From Arenibaculum pallidiluteum (lineage in GTDB: Bacteria; Pseudomonadota; Alphaproteobacteria; Azospirillales; Azospirillaceae): 64,000 nucleotides of DNA. This document shows positions 36,770 to 46,243 of this stretch, in pieces. The position numbers and the translations under genes were made by a program. The stretch is taken from NCBI RefSeq assembly GCF_017355985.1, contig NZ_JAFIQU010000013.1, positions 1 to 64,000 on the forward strand, read 5' to 3'. The stretch's first letter is position 1. Each line of letters begins with the position of its first letter. The notes under the pieces are model-generated. The model was given only the letters and a program-made list of their open reading frames with translations. It made no database searches and was not told the DNA's origin.

Positions 36770-37840
36770 ATGTCGAGGCGGGTCGCATTGATCCTCGGAG
36801 TGACGGGCCAGGACGGCGCGTATCTCTCCGAATTCCTGCTGGGGAAGGGCTACGTCGTGCACGGCGTCAAGCGCCGATCGTCCTCCTTCAACACGGCCCG
36901 GATCGACCACCTTTACCAGGATCCGCACCAGGGGAACGCCTGCTTCCACCTGCACTACGGCGATCTCACCGACGCAACGAACCTGGTGCGCCTCGTGCAG
37001 CAGATCCGTCCGGACGAGATCTACAATCTCGCGGCCCAGAGCCACGTCCAGGTCAGCTTCGAAACCCCGGAATACACCGCCAATGCGGACGGGCTCGGCA
37101 CGCTGCGCCTGCTGGAGGCCATGCGGATCGTCGGGATCGCCGGAAGCTGCCGGTTCTACCAGGCCTCGACCTCCGAGCTCTTCGGTGGCGTGGGCCCCAT
37201 CCCCCAGGACGAGGCGACGCCCTTCCATCCGCGCAGCCCCTACGCCGTCGCCAAGCTCTATGCCTACTGGATCACGGTGAACTACCGCGAGGCCTACGGG
37301 ATGCATGCATCGAACGGCATCCTGTTCAACCACGAGAGCCCGATCCGCGGCGAGACCTTCGTCACGCGCAAGATCACGCGCGCCGTGGCCGCGATCCATC
37401 ACGGGTTTCAGAGCAAGCTCTATCTCGGAAACCTCGACGCCCGTCGGGACTGGGGCCATGCCCGCGACTACGTGGCCGGCATGTGGCGGATCCTGCAGCA
37501 GGACGAGCCCGACGACTACGTCCTGGCGACGGGAGAGACGCATACGGTGCGCGAGTTCGTGGAGCTCGCCTTCCACCAGGTCGGCCGCGCCGTCGAATGG
37601 AACGGCAGCGGCGTCGAGGAGAAGGGATACGACCGCAGCACCGGAGAGGTGATCGTCGAGATTGATCCCAGGTACTTCCGGCACACCGAGGTCGATGTGC
37701 TCCTGGGCGATCCCTCGAAGGCCCGGGCCAGGCTCGGATGGTCGCACAGCATCAGCTTCCGCGACCTCGTGGCCGAGATGGTCGAGGCCGATCTGGCAAC
37801 CGTCCTGAGGGAGGAGACCCGCAATGACCGATACGTTTGA
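36770..37840 (+). CDS. gmd: GDP-mannose 4,6-dehydratase
   Basis: This 356-residue extended SDR converts GDP-mannose to GDP-4-keto-6-deoxymannose, the first step to GDP-L-fucose. It has [18 protein letters not shown] (NAD binding, TGQDG signature of Gmd), [31 protein letters not shown] and the [12 protein letters not shown] catalytic Yxxx[10 protein letters not shown] and [14 protein letters not shown] are also typical. GGGGGTGCGGA lies ahead of the ATG. It overlaps fcl by 17 bases. GDP-mannose must come from enzymes encoded elsewhere, since no manA/manC is in the window. Confidence 0.96.
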   Translation: MSRRVALILGVTGQDGAYLSEFLLGKGYVVHGVKRRSSSFNTARIDHLYQDPHQGNACFHLHYGDLTDATNLVRLVQQIRPDEIYNLAAQSHVQVSFETPEYTANADGLGTLRLLEAMRIVGIAGSCRFYQASTSELFGGVGPIPQDEATPFHPRSPYAVAKLYAYWITVNYREAYGMHASNGILFNHESPIRGETFVTRKITRAVAAIHHGFQSKLYLGNLDARRDWGHARDYVAGMWRILQQDEPDDYVLATGETHTVREFVELAFHQVGRAVEWNGSGVEEKGYDRSTGEVIVEIDPRYFRHTEVDVLLGDPSKARARLGWSHSISFRDLVAEMVEADLATVLREETRNDRYV

Positions 37841-38834
37841 GCGGCGCGCCGGCGCGCCGGCCTTCGAACTCGCCGGCCGGCGCGTCTGGGTCGCCGGGCA
37901 TCGCGGAATGGTCGGCTCCGCCCTGTGTCGGCGCTTGGCGCGGGAGCCCTGCACCGTGCTGACGGTCGACCGACGCGAGCTCGACCTGATGGTGCAGCCG
38001 GCCGTCACCGACTGGATCGTGCGGGAAAGACCCGACCTGATCTTCGTCGCAGCCGCGCGCGTCGGCGGAATCCTCGCCAACGCGGCCAATCCCGCGACCT
38101 TCCTGTACGAGAACCTCCTGATCGCGACCAACATCATCTCGGCCGCCCACCGGGCGGGGACGGAGAAATTGGTCTTCCTCGCGAGCAGTTGCATCTATCC
38201 CAAGTTCGCGCCCCAGCCGATCCCGGAGGAGGCTCTTCTGACAGGCGCGCTGGAACCCACGAACGAGTCCTATGCCATCGCCAAGATCGCGGGCATGAAG
38301 CTGGCCGAGGCCTACAACCGCGAGCACGGACGCCGCTTCATCACCGCCATGCCCCCCAATCTCTACGGGCCGAACGACAATTTCGACCCCGGCACCTCGC
38401 ACGTTCTGCCCGCGCTGATCCGGCGGATCCACGAGGCGCACCTGACCGGCGCGCCTTCGGTGACGATCTGGGGCAGCGGCACGCCCCTGCGCGAGTTCTT
38501 GCATGTCGACGACCTCGCCGATGCCTGCGTGTTCCTCGCCCGGCATTACGAGGCGCCCGGGCACGTCAATGTGGGCCCGGGAACCGAGATCTCCATCGCC
38601 GGGCTTGCCCGCCTCGTCGGCGAGATAGTCGGTTACGGCGGCGAGTTCGTCTTCGATACGTCGAAGCCCGATGGGACGCCGCGCAAGCTCCTGGACTGCA
38701 CGCGGATGCAGGCACTCGGCTGGAAACCGTCGGTCGGCCTGCGCCAGGGCGTCGCTGCCGCCTACCGCGAATGGCTCGGCCGGCAGGAGGCGCCCGGGCC
38801 GCGGCACATCCCGAGCCGCCAGCCCGCGTTCTGA
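37824..38834 (+). CDS. fcl: GDP-L-fucose synthase
   Basis: This 336-residue epimerase/reductase produces GDP-L-fucose from the Gmd product using NADPH. It shows [18 protein letters not shown] (GxxGxxG), [33 protein letters not shown] and [18 protein letters not shown] with the catalytic Tyr and Lys. The conserved Cys of the family lies in SSCIYP. It ends in the normal [13 protein letters not shown] region. It forms a two-gene operon with gmd and is followed by a GC-rich hairpin before the convergent export genes. Fucose is therefore a probable component of the polymer. Confidence 0.96.
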   Translation: MTDTFERRAGAPAFELAGRRVWVAGHRGMVGSALCRRLAREPCTVLTVDRRELDLMVQPAVTDWIVRERPDLIFVAAARVGGILANAANPATFLYENLLIATNIISAAHRAGTEKLVFLASSCIYPKFAPQPIPEEALLTGALEPTNESYAIAKIAGMKLAEAYNREHGRRFITAMPPNLYGPNDNFDPGTSHVLPALIRRIHEAHLTGAPSVTIWGSGTPLREFLHVDDLADACVFLARHYEAPGHVNVGPGTEISIAGLARLVGEIVGYGGEFVFDTSKPDGTPRKLLDCTRMQALGWKPSVGLRQGVAAAYREWLGRQEAPGPRHIPSRQPAF

Positions 38835-38840
38835 TATCCC

Positions 38841-38865
38841 CTCGTCCCGGCACCGCCGGGACGAG
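38841..38865. terminator. Hairpin between convergent fcl and export genes
   Basis: A perfect inverted repeat with 11-bp arms (CTCGTCCCGGC / GCCGGGACGAG) and a 3-base loop starts 6 bases after the fcl stop. Being symmetric, it could terminate both convergent transcripts, although no T-run follows. Confidence 0.5.
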
Positions 38866-38891
38866 ACGCCGGCACCGCCGGGACGAGATCC
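38848..38891. repeat. 22-bp tandem duplication
   Basis: Two adjacent 22-base units (38848-38869 and 38870-38891) share their first 19 bases exactly (CGGCACCGCCGGGACGAGA). The second unit is a duplicate of the right half of the terminator-like hairpin. Confidence 0.75.
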
Positions 38892-38914
38892 CGGCGCTCC
38901 GGCAAGGCCGGATT

Positions 38915-40219
38915 TCAGCCGCCCCCCGGCCGTATGTCGGTGGCGACGGTCACCGTCTCCGGCCCGGCGCCGCTCTCGACGCGCAGGACGTCGCCGGGCT
39001 GCAGCGCCCCCAGCTCCGTGATGGAGATCACCTGGCGCTCGCCCTCGATCAAGCGAATCACCGAATAGGACGGCGCCCGTCGCTCCGCGGCGCGGGGCTG
39101 GCTCGTCTCCAGGCGGAGCCGGTCGACCATGGCCGCGCCCGAGGCGGCGCTGCCGTTCGCCCTGGAGAGCGCAAGCTCGACCTCGCGGAGATCCTCGGCG
39201 TTCTCGCGCTGCCAGATCGCACCGAGCTCGATCAACTTCTGATCGACCTCGAGCTGGCGCTGGTGCGCTCGCGCCAGGAAGGAGCGGAGCTCCAGCCCGT
39301 CCCGTTTCATGGTCGACATCTGGCGCTTCAGGTCGTTGATCCGAGTCTGGGTCGTATGCCCTCGCGACATCAGGCCTTCGGCCGTCCTGATCTCGTCGGC
39401 CAGCAGCGTGATCTCCTCGTCGTGGAGCCTGATGCTCTGCTCCAGCGAGCGGATCTCCTGGTCGTAACTGGCGCGCTGGTCCTCCAGGATCCTTCTCTGC
39501 GCAGCCTGGACGCCGCGCCTGACATTGAAGAGGTCCACCTCCTTCCTGAGCAGCGCCTGGGATCCCGCATCCGAGAACCCCGCCAGGGAGGAGCCGTCGA
39601 AGTCCTGTCCCGCGACCTCGGCCGCGAGGCGCGCCCGACGGATCACGAGCGAGGTCCGCAACAGCAGCGCGTCGCCGAGCTGCTGCTCGGCTCCGATGAG
39701 CTGTAGGACCTTGTTCTCGGCCTCCGCGGACAGGCGCAGGCCGCCTGCGAGGGAAACGAGCTCGAGCGGGACCATGCCGGGCCGGAACTGGTACGGTCCC
39801 GGCCGGGCCACGTTGCCCACCACGTAGACCGGTGCGTATTCCGCGATCTGCACGGCCGGGGCACCGCTGACCGGCACCTGGCCGGCCAGCCGGGCGACGA
39901 GCTGCCGTCCGATCTCGTCCACCGTCAGTTCGGCCACGGGGACGGTACCGGCCAGCGGATAGCTGATCGTGCCCTCCGGCCCGATGCGGAAGTCGCCCGA
40001 AAGCCGCTCGTCGTTGTAGACGACGATCCTCAGGACGTCGCCGGGACCGACCCGGTAGGCTGCGCCGCGTCCGGAGGCGCCGAGGTCGGCCGCCCGAAGG
40101 TCCGCGCAGGCCCATGAAACGGCGAGTGAGACGCCGGCTGCGAAGCCGCGCCAAGCCACGCGGCGCGTGCGCCCGGACGCATGCACGGGCTCAGGAGACC
40201 GGGTCGGGATGATCGTCAT
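38915..40219 (-). CDS. Polysaccharide export protein (ExoF/Wza-like)
   Basis: This protein of about 434 residues has an N-terminal signal region (WRGFAAGVSLAVSWACADLR), then a Poly_export domain with YRVGPGDVLRIVVYNDERLSGDFRIGPEGTISYPLAG and AEYAPVYVVGNVARPGPYQFRPGM (SLBB-like), a long coiled coil (about 240-360) and a C-terminal SLBB-like end (ALQPGDVLRV). This size and coiled coil resemble Sinorhizobium ExoF rather than E. coli Wza. The Cys in SWAC is not a canonical lipobox. ATG 40219 overlaps the upstream kinase-like gene by 29 bases, showing operon coupling with its inner-membrane partner. Confidence 0.88.
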   Translation of the reverse strand: MTIIPTRSPEPVHASGRTRRVAWRGFAAGVSLAVSWACADLRAADLGASGRGAAYRVGPGDVLRIVVYNDERLSGDFRIGPEGTISYPLAGTVPVAELTVDEIGRQLVARLAGQVPVSGAPAVQIAEYAPVYVVGNVARPGPYQFRPGMVPLELVSLAGGLRLSAEAENKVLQLIGAEQQLGDALLLRTSLVIRRARLAAEVAGQDFDGSSLAGFSDAGSQALLRKEVDLFNVRRGVQAAQRRILEDQRASYDQEIRSLEQSIRLHDEEITLLADEIRTAEGLMSRGHTTQTRINDLKRQMSTMKRDGLELRSFLARAHQRQLEVDQKLIELGAIWQRENAEDLREVELALSRANGSAASGAAMVDRLRLETSQPRAAERRAPSYSVIRLIEGERQVISITELGALQPGDVLRVESGAGPETVTVATDIRPGGG

Positions 40220-42524
40220 GGTACTTCTCTCCATTCGCACCCGAGGTCAGGACGCCGTTCGTTGCCGCGGCACCCTGCGCCGGACGCTGGGCGGCCGGGG
40301 CCGCGCCGCGCGACCGGTCCGCATGCAGCCGTATCTGCGCAGCCCACCTGGCGTGCAGGCTGCCGCCCCTGCTACGGACTGCTGGCGCGTGGTCGACGGC
40401 GTCCAGCACCTCCTGCGGGCTCCGGCGGGCGGCATTGAGAACGATCCCGGCGACGGCGGTCTCGCCGAGGCCGAGATGGTGGAGCGCCAACGCGACGTCG
40501 TCGATGGCGGTCACGCCCCAGCGCACCACCAGCAGGGCGGCATTCGCGACGCCTCCGACCGGGCCGGCATCCGGGGAGCCGAGGATCGCCGGCGTGTCGA
40601 TGATCACCAGGTCGTATTCCTCCCGCAGTGCCGCCACGAGCACCCCGAACCGGGCCGAAGCGAGTAGCGGGCCGGCGTCGCCGGCATGGGGTCGGGCGGC
40701 GATCACATGGGCCGGCGACAGGGGATCGGTCCGTACTGCGTCGGGCCACTTCGCGTTGCCGGCGAGTACGTCGTTCAGCGCCGGCCCCGCCCCGATGCCG
40801 AAGGCTGCGCCGATGCCCGGACGTTTGAGATCGGCGTCCACCACGACCACCTGCCGGCCGAGCAGCGCCGCCGATCGAGCAAGGGCCGTGCAGAAGCTCG
40901 TCCGCCCCTCGCCGGGATTGGCGGAGGCGATCATCAGGACGGCCGGCTCCTGGGTGTCCAGCAGGCGGTCCAGGACGGCTGCCACGCGACGGACGGCGAC
41001 GGAGCAGGGGGAACCCGGCGCGACCGAGGGCTGGCCTGCAAGGCCGCCGGAGTCGCTGCGGCCCACCCGCGGCACGACGGCGACGACCCGCGTCCCGGTC
41101 CGCGCCTCCAGCACGCCGCCTTGCAGCACGCGGCGATCGAGGCGGTCGCGGACCGTGGCGCCATAGATCCCGCCGCCGATGCCGCCGAGCAAAGCCAGGC
41201 CGAGCAGCGGCAGTCTGGATGAATCCGGCCGCTTGGGCGGCGTCGCCGCCGAGATCAGGCGGGCCTCGGGCGTCGCCAGCCCGTCCTGCTCGATGGTCTG
41301 CTTGTACCGCGTTAGAAAACTCTCGTACAAGGTGCTGTTGGCATTGGCGTCCCGCTGGAGCTGGTTCAGATGGATGGCCGCCCGCCTCGACTGCGCGACG
41401 GTCGCCTCCATCTCCCCCAGCGCCTCCATCAGTTCCAGCTCCTTGCGTTTGGCGACCTCGACCTCGCTGGCGAGGCTCGACAGGACACGCTGGATCTCGG
41501 TGAGAATTTGTCGCTGGATGCCTGCCTTCTGCGCCGCGAGCGCCGCTGCCTGCGGCCCCTTCATGGCGTCGAGCTGCTCGAGCTGCAGGAGCGAGCGGGT
41601 CGTCTCCATCTCGTCGCGGCGGAGCGACTGGATGGCGGGCGAGGCAAGGACCTCGGCGAAGCCGTCGATGGTGCCGTCGGAACGGGCGAGCTCCAGCGCG
41701 GTCTGCAGGCGCGCCTCGGCAGCCGCCCGCGCCGACCGGGCCAGGACGATTTCCGAGTTCAGGGCGTTGATGCGCAGCATCATCGGCGTCGTCTCGGCGA
41801 CTTCAGAGAGGCCGGCTTCGTGCCGGAAGGTCTCGACCGCGAGCTCTGACCGCTCCAGCTCGATCCGCATGGTCTCGAGCTTGCTGCCGAGCCACTCGCT
41901 CGCGCTCTGGATGCCGGACGTCTGGAACTCCACCTGCTGATCGAGATAGGCCTGCGCGTAGGTGTTCGCGGCCTTGGCGGCGAAATCCGGATCGTAGGCG
42001 GTGAAGGCGACGTAGATCGTGTAGGACCGGCCGTCGTTGCTGACCTTCAGCCCGGACATAAGGCGGTCGACGATCTCGCGCCGGGCATCCGCTGCGGCCC
42101 CATCGGACCCAGCCGGGGCCCAGCCCCAGCGGAATGCGGCGCCGAGCAGCCCCTCCGGCGAGGACCACCAAGGCCGTTCGGGCCACAGCTCGGACGCGAC
42201 CGCCTCGTCGAGCTTCAGCCGGTCGGCGACCCGCTCGGCCATGAGGCGCGAGCTGATCAGGTCGATTTCGGTCCGGATGACAGGCTCTTCCTGCGGAAGG
42301 GTCGAGATGATGTTTGCGGTGGGGCTGATCTGGATGTTGCGGACGTTGAGGGCCAGGACGGCCTCGGCCCGGTAGCGTGTCGGCGTCGTGAGCACGACCA
42401 GACTGGCGCAGGCGACGGCAATCAGCACGGAGCCGAGAACGATCAGTTTCCTCCGGGCAAGGAGCCGGAACCAGTCAACGGGGCCCGAGCGCACTTCGTC
42501 TGCCGGATGACGGGAAGCGATCAT
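40191..42524 (-). CDS. ExoP/Wzc-like chain-length and tyrosine-kinase-type protein
   Basis: This 777-residue inner-membrane co-polymerase has TM1 at about 28-46, a Wzz-type periplasmic region with long coiled coils (about 200-400), TM2 at about 438-458 (LPLLGLALLGGIGGGIYGA) and a BY-kinase-like cytoplasmic domain. The latter shows a P-loop at 535-543, Walker A' VVDADLKRP (561-569) and Walker B VIIDTP (640-645). Two oddities stand out. The P-loop reads NPGEGRTS, with Arg541 in place of the usual Lys, and the tail has a single Tyr (768) instead of the autophosphorylated tyrosine cluster. It probably pairs with the ExoF-like protein to control export and length. Confidence 0.9.
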   Translation of the reverse strand: MIASRHPADEVRSGPVDWFRLLARRKLIVLGSVLIAVACASLVVLTTPTRYRAEAVLALNVRNIQISPTANIISTLPQEEPVIRTEIDLISSRLMAERVADRLKLDEAVASELWPERPWWSSPEGLLGAAFRWGWAPAGSDGAAADARREIVDRLMSGLKVSNDGRSYTIYVAFTAYDPDFAAKAANTYAQAYLDQQVEFQTSGIQSASEWLGSKLETMRIELERSELAVETFRHEAGLSEVAETTPMMLRINALNSEIVLARSARAAAEARLQTALELARSDGTIDGFAEVLASPAIQSLRRDEMETTRSLLQLEQLDAMKGPQAAALAAQKAGIQRQILTEIQRVLSSLASEVEVAKRKELELMEALGEMEATVAQSRRAAIHLNQLQRDANANSTLYESFLTRYKQTIEQDGLATPEARLISAATPPKRPDSSRLPLLGLALLGGIGGGIYGATVRDRLDRRVLQGGVLEARTGTRVVAVVPRVGRSDSGGLAGQPSVAPGSPCSVAVRRVAAVLDRLLDTQEPAVLMIASANPGEGRTSFCTALARSAALLGRQVVVVDADLKRPGIGAAFGIGAGPALNDVLAGNAKWPDAVRTDPLSPAHVIAARPHAGDAGPLLASARFGVLVAALREEYDLVIIDTPAILGSPDAGPVGGVANAALLVVRWGVTAIDDVALALHHLGLGETAVAGIVLNAARRSPQEVLDAVDHAPAVRSRGGSLHARWAAQIRLHADRSRGAAPAAQRPAQGAAATNGVLTSGANGEKYHDDHPDPVS

Positions 42525-42571
42525 GCTGCACCTTGTCTGTCAGTCCACGCCCTCTCCGACGGCAGATCCGG

Positions 42572-43330
42572 CTATTCGGCGATCAACTTCTGCGCCAGAT
42601 AGGCGACCTCCGTCCGGTTTCTTGCCTTCAGCTTCTTCATGACGTTGCGGATGTGCGCCTTCACGGTGCTCTCCCGCATATTGAGCTCGTGCGCGATGAT
42701 CTTGTTGGCCTTGCCCTGCCGGACCGCCTGCACGACCGCGACCTGCCGCTCGGTGAAGAGGCCGTTGCAGCGCAGCCTGGGCGCCGCCGCCTCCTCGATG
42801 GAGCGGCGCGAGGCGATCAGGCTGCTGGCGGGCACGAAGATCCCGCCGGCCCTGACCAGGCGGATGGCCTCGACCGCGACCTTCAGCGACACGCTCATGG
42901 GGATGTAGCCCTTGGCGCCGTTGTCCAGCGCCTCCAGGATCCGGGCCACCTCCTCGTTCTCCGATACGAGCACGACCTGCTGGGCCGGTCCTGCCTGGTG
43001 CAGGATTGCCAACTCCTGCTCGTTCTGTGCGGGAGTGCGGCCCTTGCGGCCCATGGAGAAAAGCACGATCGCACCGGACCCCCCCACCACCTCGGAGGCC
43101 ATCCATTCCTCGACGTCGGCGAAGGCATGGACCGGCCCGCCGCCGAGACTGGACAGCGCCCGTGCCAGGCATTCGCGGATCAGCAACCGGGGCTCGATGA
43201 TCACGACGGCATCCCGTGCCTGCTCATCCGGAGCCGTGGGCGCCTTCGCGCCCGCATTCCTGGCGAGGTTCTGCGCCGCGCGAAGGGCCACGGGTTCCTT
43301 GCTGTAGTAGGCGAGGTTCAATGTTTCCAT
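42572..43330 (-). CDS. LuxR/NarL-type regulator with degenerate receiver
   Basis: This 252-residue protein has a receiver-like N-terminal domain (about 40-165) and a GerE/LuxR helix-turn-helix (about 188-250; LFTERQVAVVQAVRQGKANK, then ESTVKAHIRNVMKKLKARNR). The receiver lacks the phosphorylation chemistry: the acidic pair is replaced (VVIIEPR) and the phospho-acceptor position reads IVLFSM instead of a hydrophobic strand ending in Asp, while Lys in GAKGYIP is kept. GGGAGAAACC precedes ATG 43330. It sits next to the ExoP-like gene and probably regulates the EPS locus without phosphorelay input. It is closely similar to the protein at 59610-60392. Confidence 0.88.
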   Translation of the reverse strand: METLNLAYYSKEPVALRAAQNLARNAGAKAPTAPDEQARDAVVIIEPRLLIRECLARALSSLGGGPVHAFADVEEWMASEVVGGSGAIVLFSMGRKGRTPAQNEQELAILHQAGPAQQVVLVSENEEVARILEALDNGAKGYIPMSVSLKVAVEAIRLVRAGGIFVPASSLIASRRSIEEAAAPRLRCNGLFTERQVAVVQAVRQGKANKIIAHELNMRESTVKAHIRNVMKKLKARNRTEVAYLAQKLIAE

Positions 43331-43875
43331 GGTTTCTCCCTTTCTCCGAAATCGGGCGCGCGTGGCGCGCGCCCGTCTCGACGCCAGCTCCTGGAACCAT
43401 GGCGGAAGGGACTTCCGGGGCGGCGCACTACCGGCGCGGCGACCTAAGTCCGGCTCGCGAAGGTACACCGGGTCCGACCGACCGGCCCTGGGATGCCGGC
43501 ACTACGACGCGGGACGGTACGGGATCCGGAAGCCGGGCAGCACCGCGGAGCCGCGGTCGGAGAACCGCGCCGCGTGCCCGGAAGGCACGATGCCGGCGCG
43601 CGGCATCACGTGGTCCAGCATGATCATCTCCCCTTCCCATCCAATCGTATGCCTGCGTCGCACGACGAGGATCTTCTGTTCTTGTGTGCGAGGCGGCCGG
43701 AACGCCGGACTTTTAGTTCCGCCCCGCAAGAAAAATCGCAATGAAATGCTAACACTCGCCAAGATCAGAGTGAAAGTACGCCTTGTGGTGGATTTCGGGC
43801 GTAACGCACGCCGCGGATGCCACCTCTTCCTCCGCGGGACCTAAGCCAAAGGAGGGCGATGTGGGGGCGGTGCCC
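43331..43875. other. Gene-free leader region upstream of the LuxR gene
   Basis: About 545 bases between the flippase 3' end and the regulator start, with a lower-GC core around 43620-43770. It contains a perfect 9-bp-arm hairpin at 43354-43374 in the presumed 5' leader of the regulator. No credible gene was seen. The regulator promoter must lie here. Confidence 0.5.
43354..43374 (-). promoter_or_regulatory. GC hairpin in the 5' leader of the LuxR-type gene
   Basis: The 21 bases GGGCGCGCG-TGG-CGCGCGCCC form a perfect 9-bp stem with a 3-base loop, 24 bases upstream of ATG 43330. In the mRNA it could affect translation or act as an attenuator. The function is inferred from position alone. Confidence 0.4.
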
Positions 43876-45393
43876 TCACGACGTTTCCCCCGTCCCGGCG
43901 GGACGCGGCCGGCCGAAGGGGCGGAAGCGGACGCGGGCCAGGCGCAGAAGCACTGCCTGGCCACCGACGGCTTCGAGCGTCCTGCGGATTTCCTTCAGGA
44001 AGGGATGCCGGGTCGCGGCCAGCCCGGCCGCCCATCCGGCGATGGCCAGCAGCGACGCAGCCGTGGTCGCCCCGGCCGAGAGCTCGCCACCGCCCCCGGA
44101 CAGCACGAGAACGGCCGCAGGGCCGAGGACGCTGCATAGCGTCACCACGGCACTCCGGCCGACGGCCGCGGGAATCTCCCACCAGGCGAAGGGCACATGG
44201 CGGCGAACGAAGCTGAGGGACACCAGCATCTGGATCGGCAGGGTCAGGAACAGGCTGGCCGCCATGGCAGTGACGCCGAAGGCGCTCGCAAGGCAGAGAA
44301 TCGGCGCAGCCAACGCAACGGAGAGGAGCTTCGAGGCGAAATTGTCCCTGAGCGCCCCCAGCGAGACGAGGACGGGATAGGTCAGGATCACCGGGAACCA
44401 GGACAGGCTCGCCACGGCCATGATCTGGATCAGCGGCGCGGTGCCAAGCCATTGGCCGCCCAGGATCAGCAGCACCGCCGGGTGGGCCAGCAGGGCGAGC
44501 ACGAGGAGCGCCGGCCAGTGGAGGACGGTGATGTAGCTCAGCGCGTCGAGGTAGGGCCGTTTCAGGTCGCCGCCCCGGCGGACCTCGGCGGCGAAGGCCG
44601 GATAGGCCACGGAGAACACGCCCGACAGGATGAACCTGTCCGGCAGCCCGCAGACCATGCTCGCCCGGTTGTAGAGCGCGACCGTCGAAAGCGGCAGGAA
44701 CCGCCCGAGGACGAGCTGGGGAAGGGAATCGTAGATCCGGGTCAGGATGATGGTCGACCCGTTGAAGCACCCGAAGGCCAGCGCGCCGCGCCAGGAGGCC
44801 AGGGACGGCCGCAGGATCCAGGCTTCGGGACGGAAGGCGAAGGCAAGAAGGCTGCTCGTCGCCGAGGCAGCCAGCAGCGCCCATGCGAAGCTCATGTAGC
44901 TGAAGCCCAGGATCGCCAGGATCAGGGTGACCGCGGCGCCCGCGACGGCGGAGGCCGCGTTGATCACCGCGAGCGCCCCAAAGGCCATGTCCCGGCGCAG
45001 AAGCGCCGTGATGGGAAGCGCCAGCGTCTCGACAACGCAGGCGGCGGTGGTTACGCGCAGGTAGCGCGCGAGGCCGGGCTCGCCGTAGAAGTCGGCGATC
45101 CACGGCGTCGTCGCCGCGAGGGCAGCGGCGACCGTCGCGCTGACGGCGAAGAGCACCGTGAACGAGGTGCGCACGTCCTCCCGCGAAATGTCCCTGCGCT
45201 GCACCAGGAATTCGGACGTCACGAACTCGCGCAGGGACAGGGCGACCGTCATGATCCCGGACCCGACCACGGACAGGCCGATCTCGGCCGGCGTCAGCAG
45301 GCGCGAGACCGCGGCGATCATCGTGAACTGGACCGCGATCACGGAATAGCGCTCGGCCGCATTCAGCACGAACGCGCGTCTTACCCCTGCCAT
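43876..45393 (-). CDS. Polysaccharide flippase (Wzx/oligosaccharide transporter family)
   Basis: This 505-residue membrane protein has about 12-14 hydrophobic helices. The N-terminal pattern ERYSVIAVQFTMIAAVSRLLTPAEIGLSVVG is typical of MATE-like lipopolysaccharide biosynthesis transporters (WzxC/Polysacc_synt_3 type), as is LALPITALLRRDMAFGALA. It is expected to flip the lipid-linked repeat unit for the Wzy-like polymerase at 28280. GGGGGG precedes ATG 45393; the longer open frame upstream is antisense or intergenic. It is the last gene of a five-gene run starting at 48998. Confidence 0.9.
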   Translation of the reverse strand: MAGVRRAFVLNAAERYSVIAVQFTMIAAVSRLLTPAEIGLSVVGSGIMTVALSLREFVTSEFLVQRRDISREDVRTSFTVLFAVSATVAAALAATTPWIADFYGEPGLARYLRVTTAACVVETLALPITALLRRDMAFGALAVINAASAVAGAAVTLILAILGFSYMSFAWALLAASATSSLLAFAFRPEAWILRPSLASWRGALAFGCFNGSTIILTRIYDSLPQLVLGRFLPLSTVALYNRASMVCGLPDRFILSGVFSVAYPAFAAEVRRGGDLKRPYLDALSYITVLHWPALLVLALLAHPAVLLILGGQWLGTAPLIQIMAVASLSWFPVILTYPVLVSLGALRDNFASKLLSVALAAPILCLASAFGVTAMAASLFLTLPIQMLVSLSFVRRHVPFAWWEIPAAVGRSAVVTLCSVLGPAAVLVLSGGGGELSAGATTAASLLAIAGWAAGLAATRHPFLKEIRRTLEAVGGQAVLLRLARVRFRPFGRPRPAGTGETS

Positions 45394-45476
45394 CTGCCCC
45401 CCGGTCCTCGCGCATGTTTCGGAACGGATCGGCCCTTTCCGCGCCCGGACCGACGGAGCCGCGCGTTCCGTCGGAC

Positions 45477-46196
45477 CTACCGGCGCCGCTCCGCCAGGGC
45501 CATGAGCGTCCAGCCCAGCCCCATCCTTTCCTTGAGCCTTTCCACCCGATCGCCCAGCAGGGCGCGCACCGGCCGGTTCACCCTGGACGAGTTGACCAGC
45601 CGCATGACCCCGCGGTTCGCCTTCGGCGTGACGGAGAAGACCTCCCGCACCACGAATTCCGGATCGAGAAGCGCCCGCAGTTCCCGCCGGTCGACCCAGC
45701 GGCGCAACTGCCCAGGCGAAGGCGGCGGGACGTCGTTGAACCGCTCCAGGACGAAGCGGTTCTGGGTCGCCATCATCAGCAGGCCTCCGGGCCGCAGATG
45801 GCCTGCCAGCTTCCTGACGAAGGCCGGCTGGTCCGCCACATGGGAGAGCACTTCCAGCGTGACGAGCACGTCGAAGGCCTCGGCGCCGAGATCGAGGCTC
45901 ATGAAGTCCCCGGCCACATAGGTGACGTGGGGAGCGCGGCGCTGCGCACGGGCGAGCACCTGGTCCGAGAGGTCGGTGCCGGTCACGCGGCCATACTGCG
46001 CCAGCCTGGGGCACAGCCAGCCGGTTCCGCACCCGACCTCGACAATGTCGAGGTCCCTGCGGCCGATCCCGTCCAGCCATCCGCAGACGATCTCCGCCTG
46101 GCGGATGCTGACGTCGCGGAGCGCGGCTTCGTTGTGGGTGGCGTTCCAGGAGTTCCAGAAGCTCTGCTGGAGGGGCATCGGCGCGACATCGGCCAT
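45477..46196 (-). CDS. Class I SAM-dependent methyltransferase
   Basis: This protein of about 239 residues has the methyltransferase core: DIVEVGCGTGWLCPRLAQYG (motif I), VTGTDLSDQVLARAQRR, FMSLDLGAEAFDVLVTLEVLSHV and LAGHLRPGGLLMMATQNR. An alternative ATG at 46226 would add ten residues. In this operon, between a deacetylase-like gene and the flippase, it is likely a sugar O- or N-methyltransferase acting on the repeat unit. It is distinct from the C-methyltransferase at 47706. Confidence 0.87.
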   Translation of the reverse strand: MADVAPMPLQQSFWNSWNATHNEAALRDVSIRQAEIVCGWLDGIGRRDLDIVEVGCGTGWLCPRLAQYGRVTGTDLSDQVLARAQRRAPHVTYVAGDFMSLDLGAEAFDVLVTLEVLSHVADQPAFVRKLAGHLRPGGLLMMATQNRFVLERFNDVPPPSPGQLRRWVDRRELRALLDPEFVVREVFSVTPKANRGVMRLVNSSRVNRPVRALLGDRVERLKERMGLGWTLMALAERRR

Positions 46197-46243
46197 GGCA
46201 TCACACCCTTCGATCGGCGGTTGCATCCGGGGGCCAGTGCCGC

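Noticed and set aside
43493-43844. Several short frames in the gap upstream of the LuxR-type gene
   Set aside because: All lack ribosome-binding sites and plausible composition. The interval is better read as promoter and leader.
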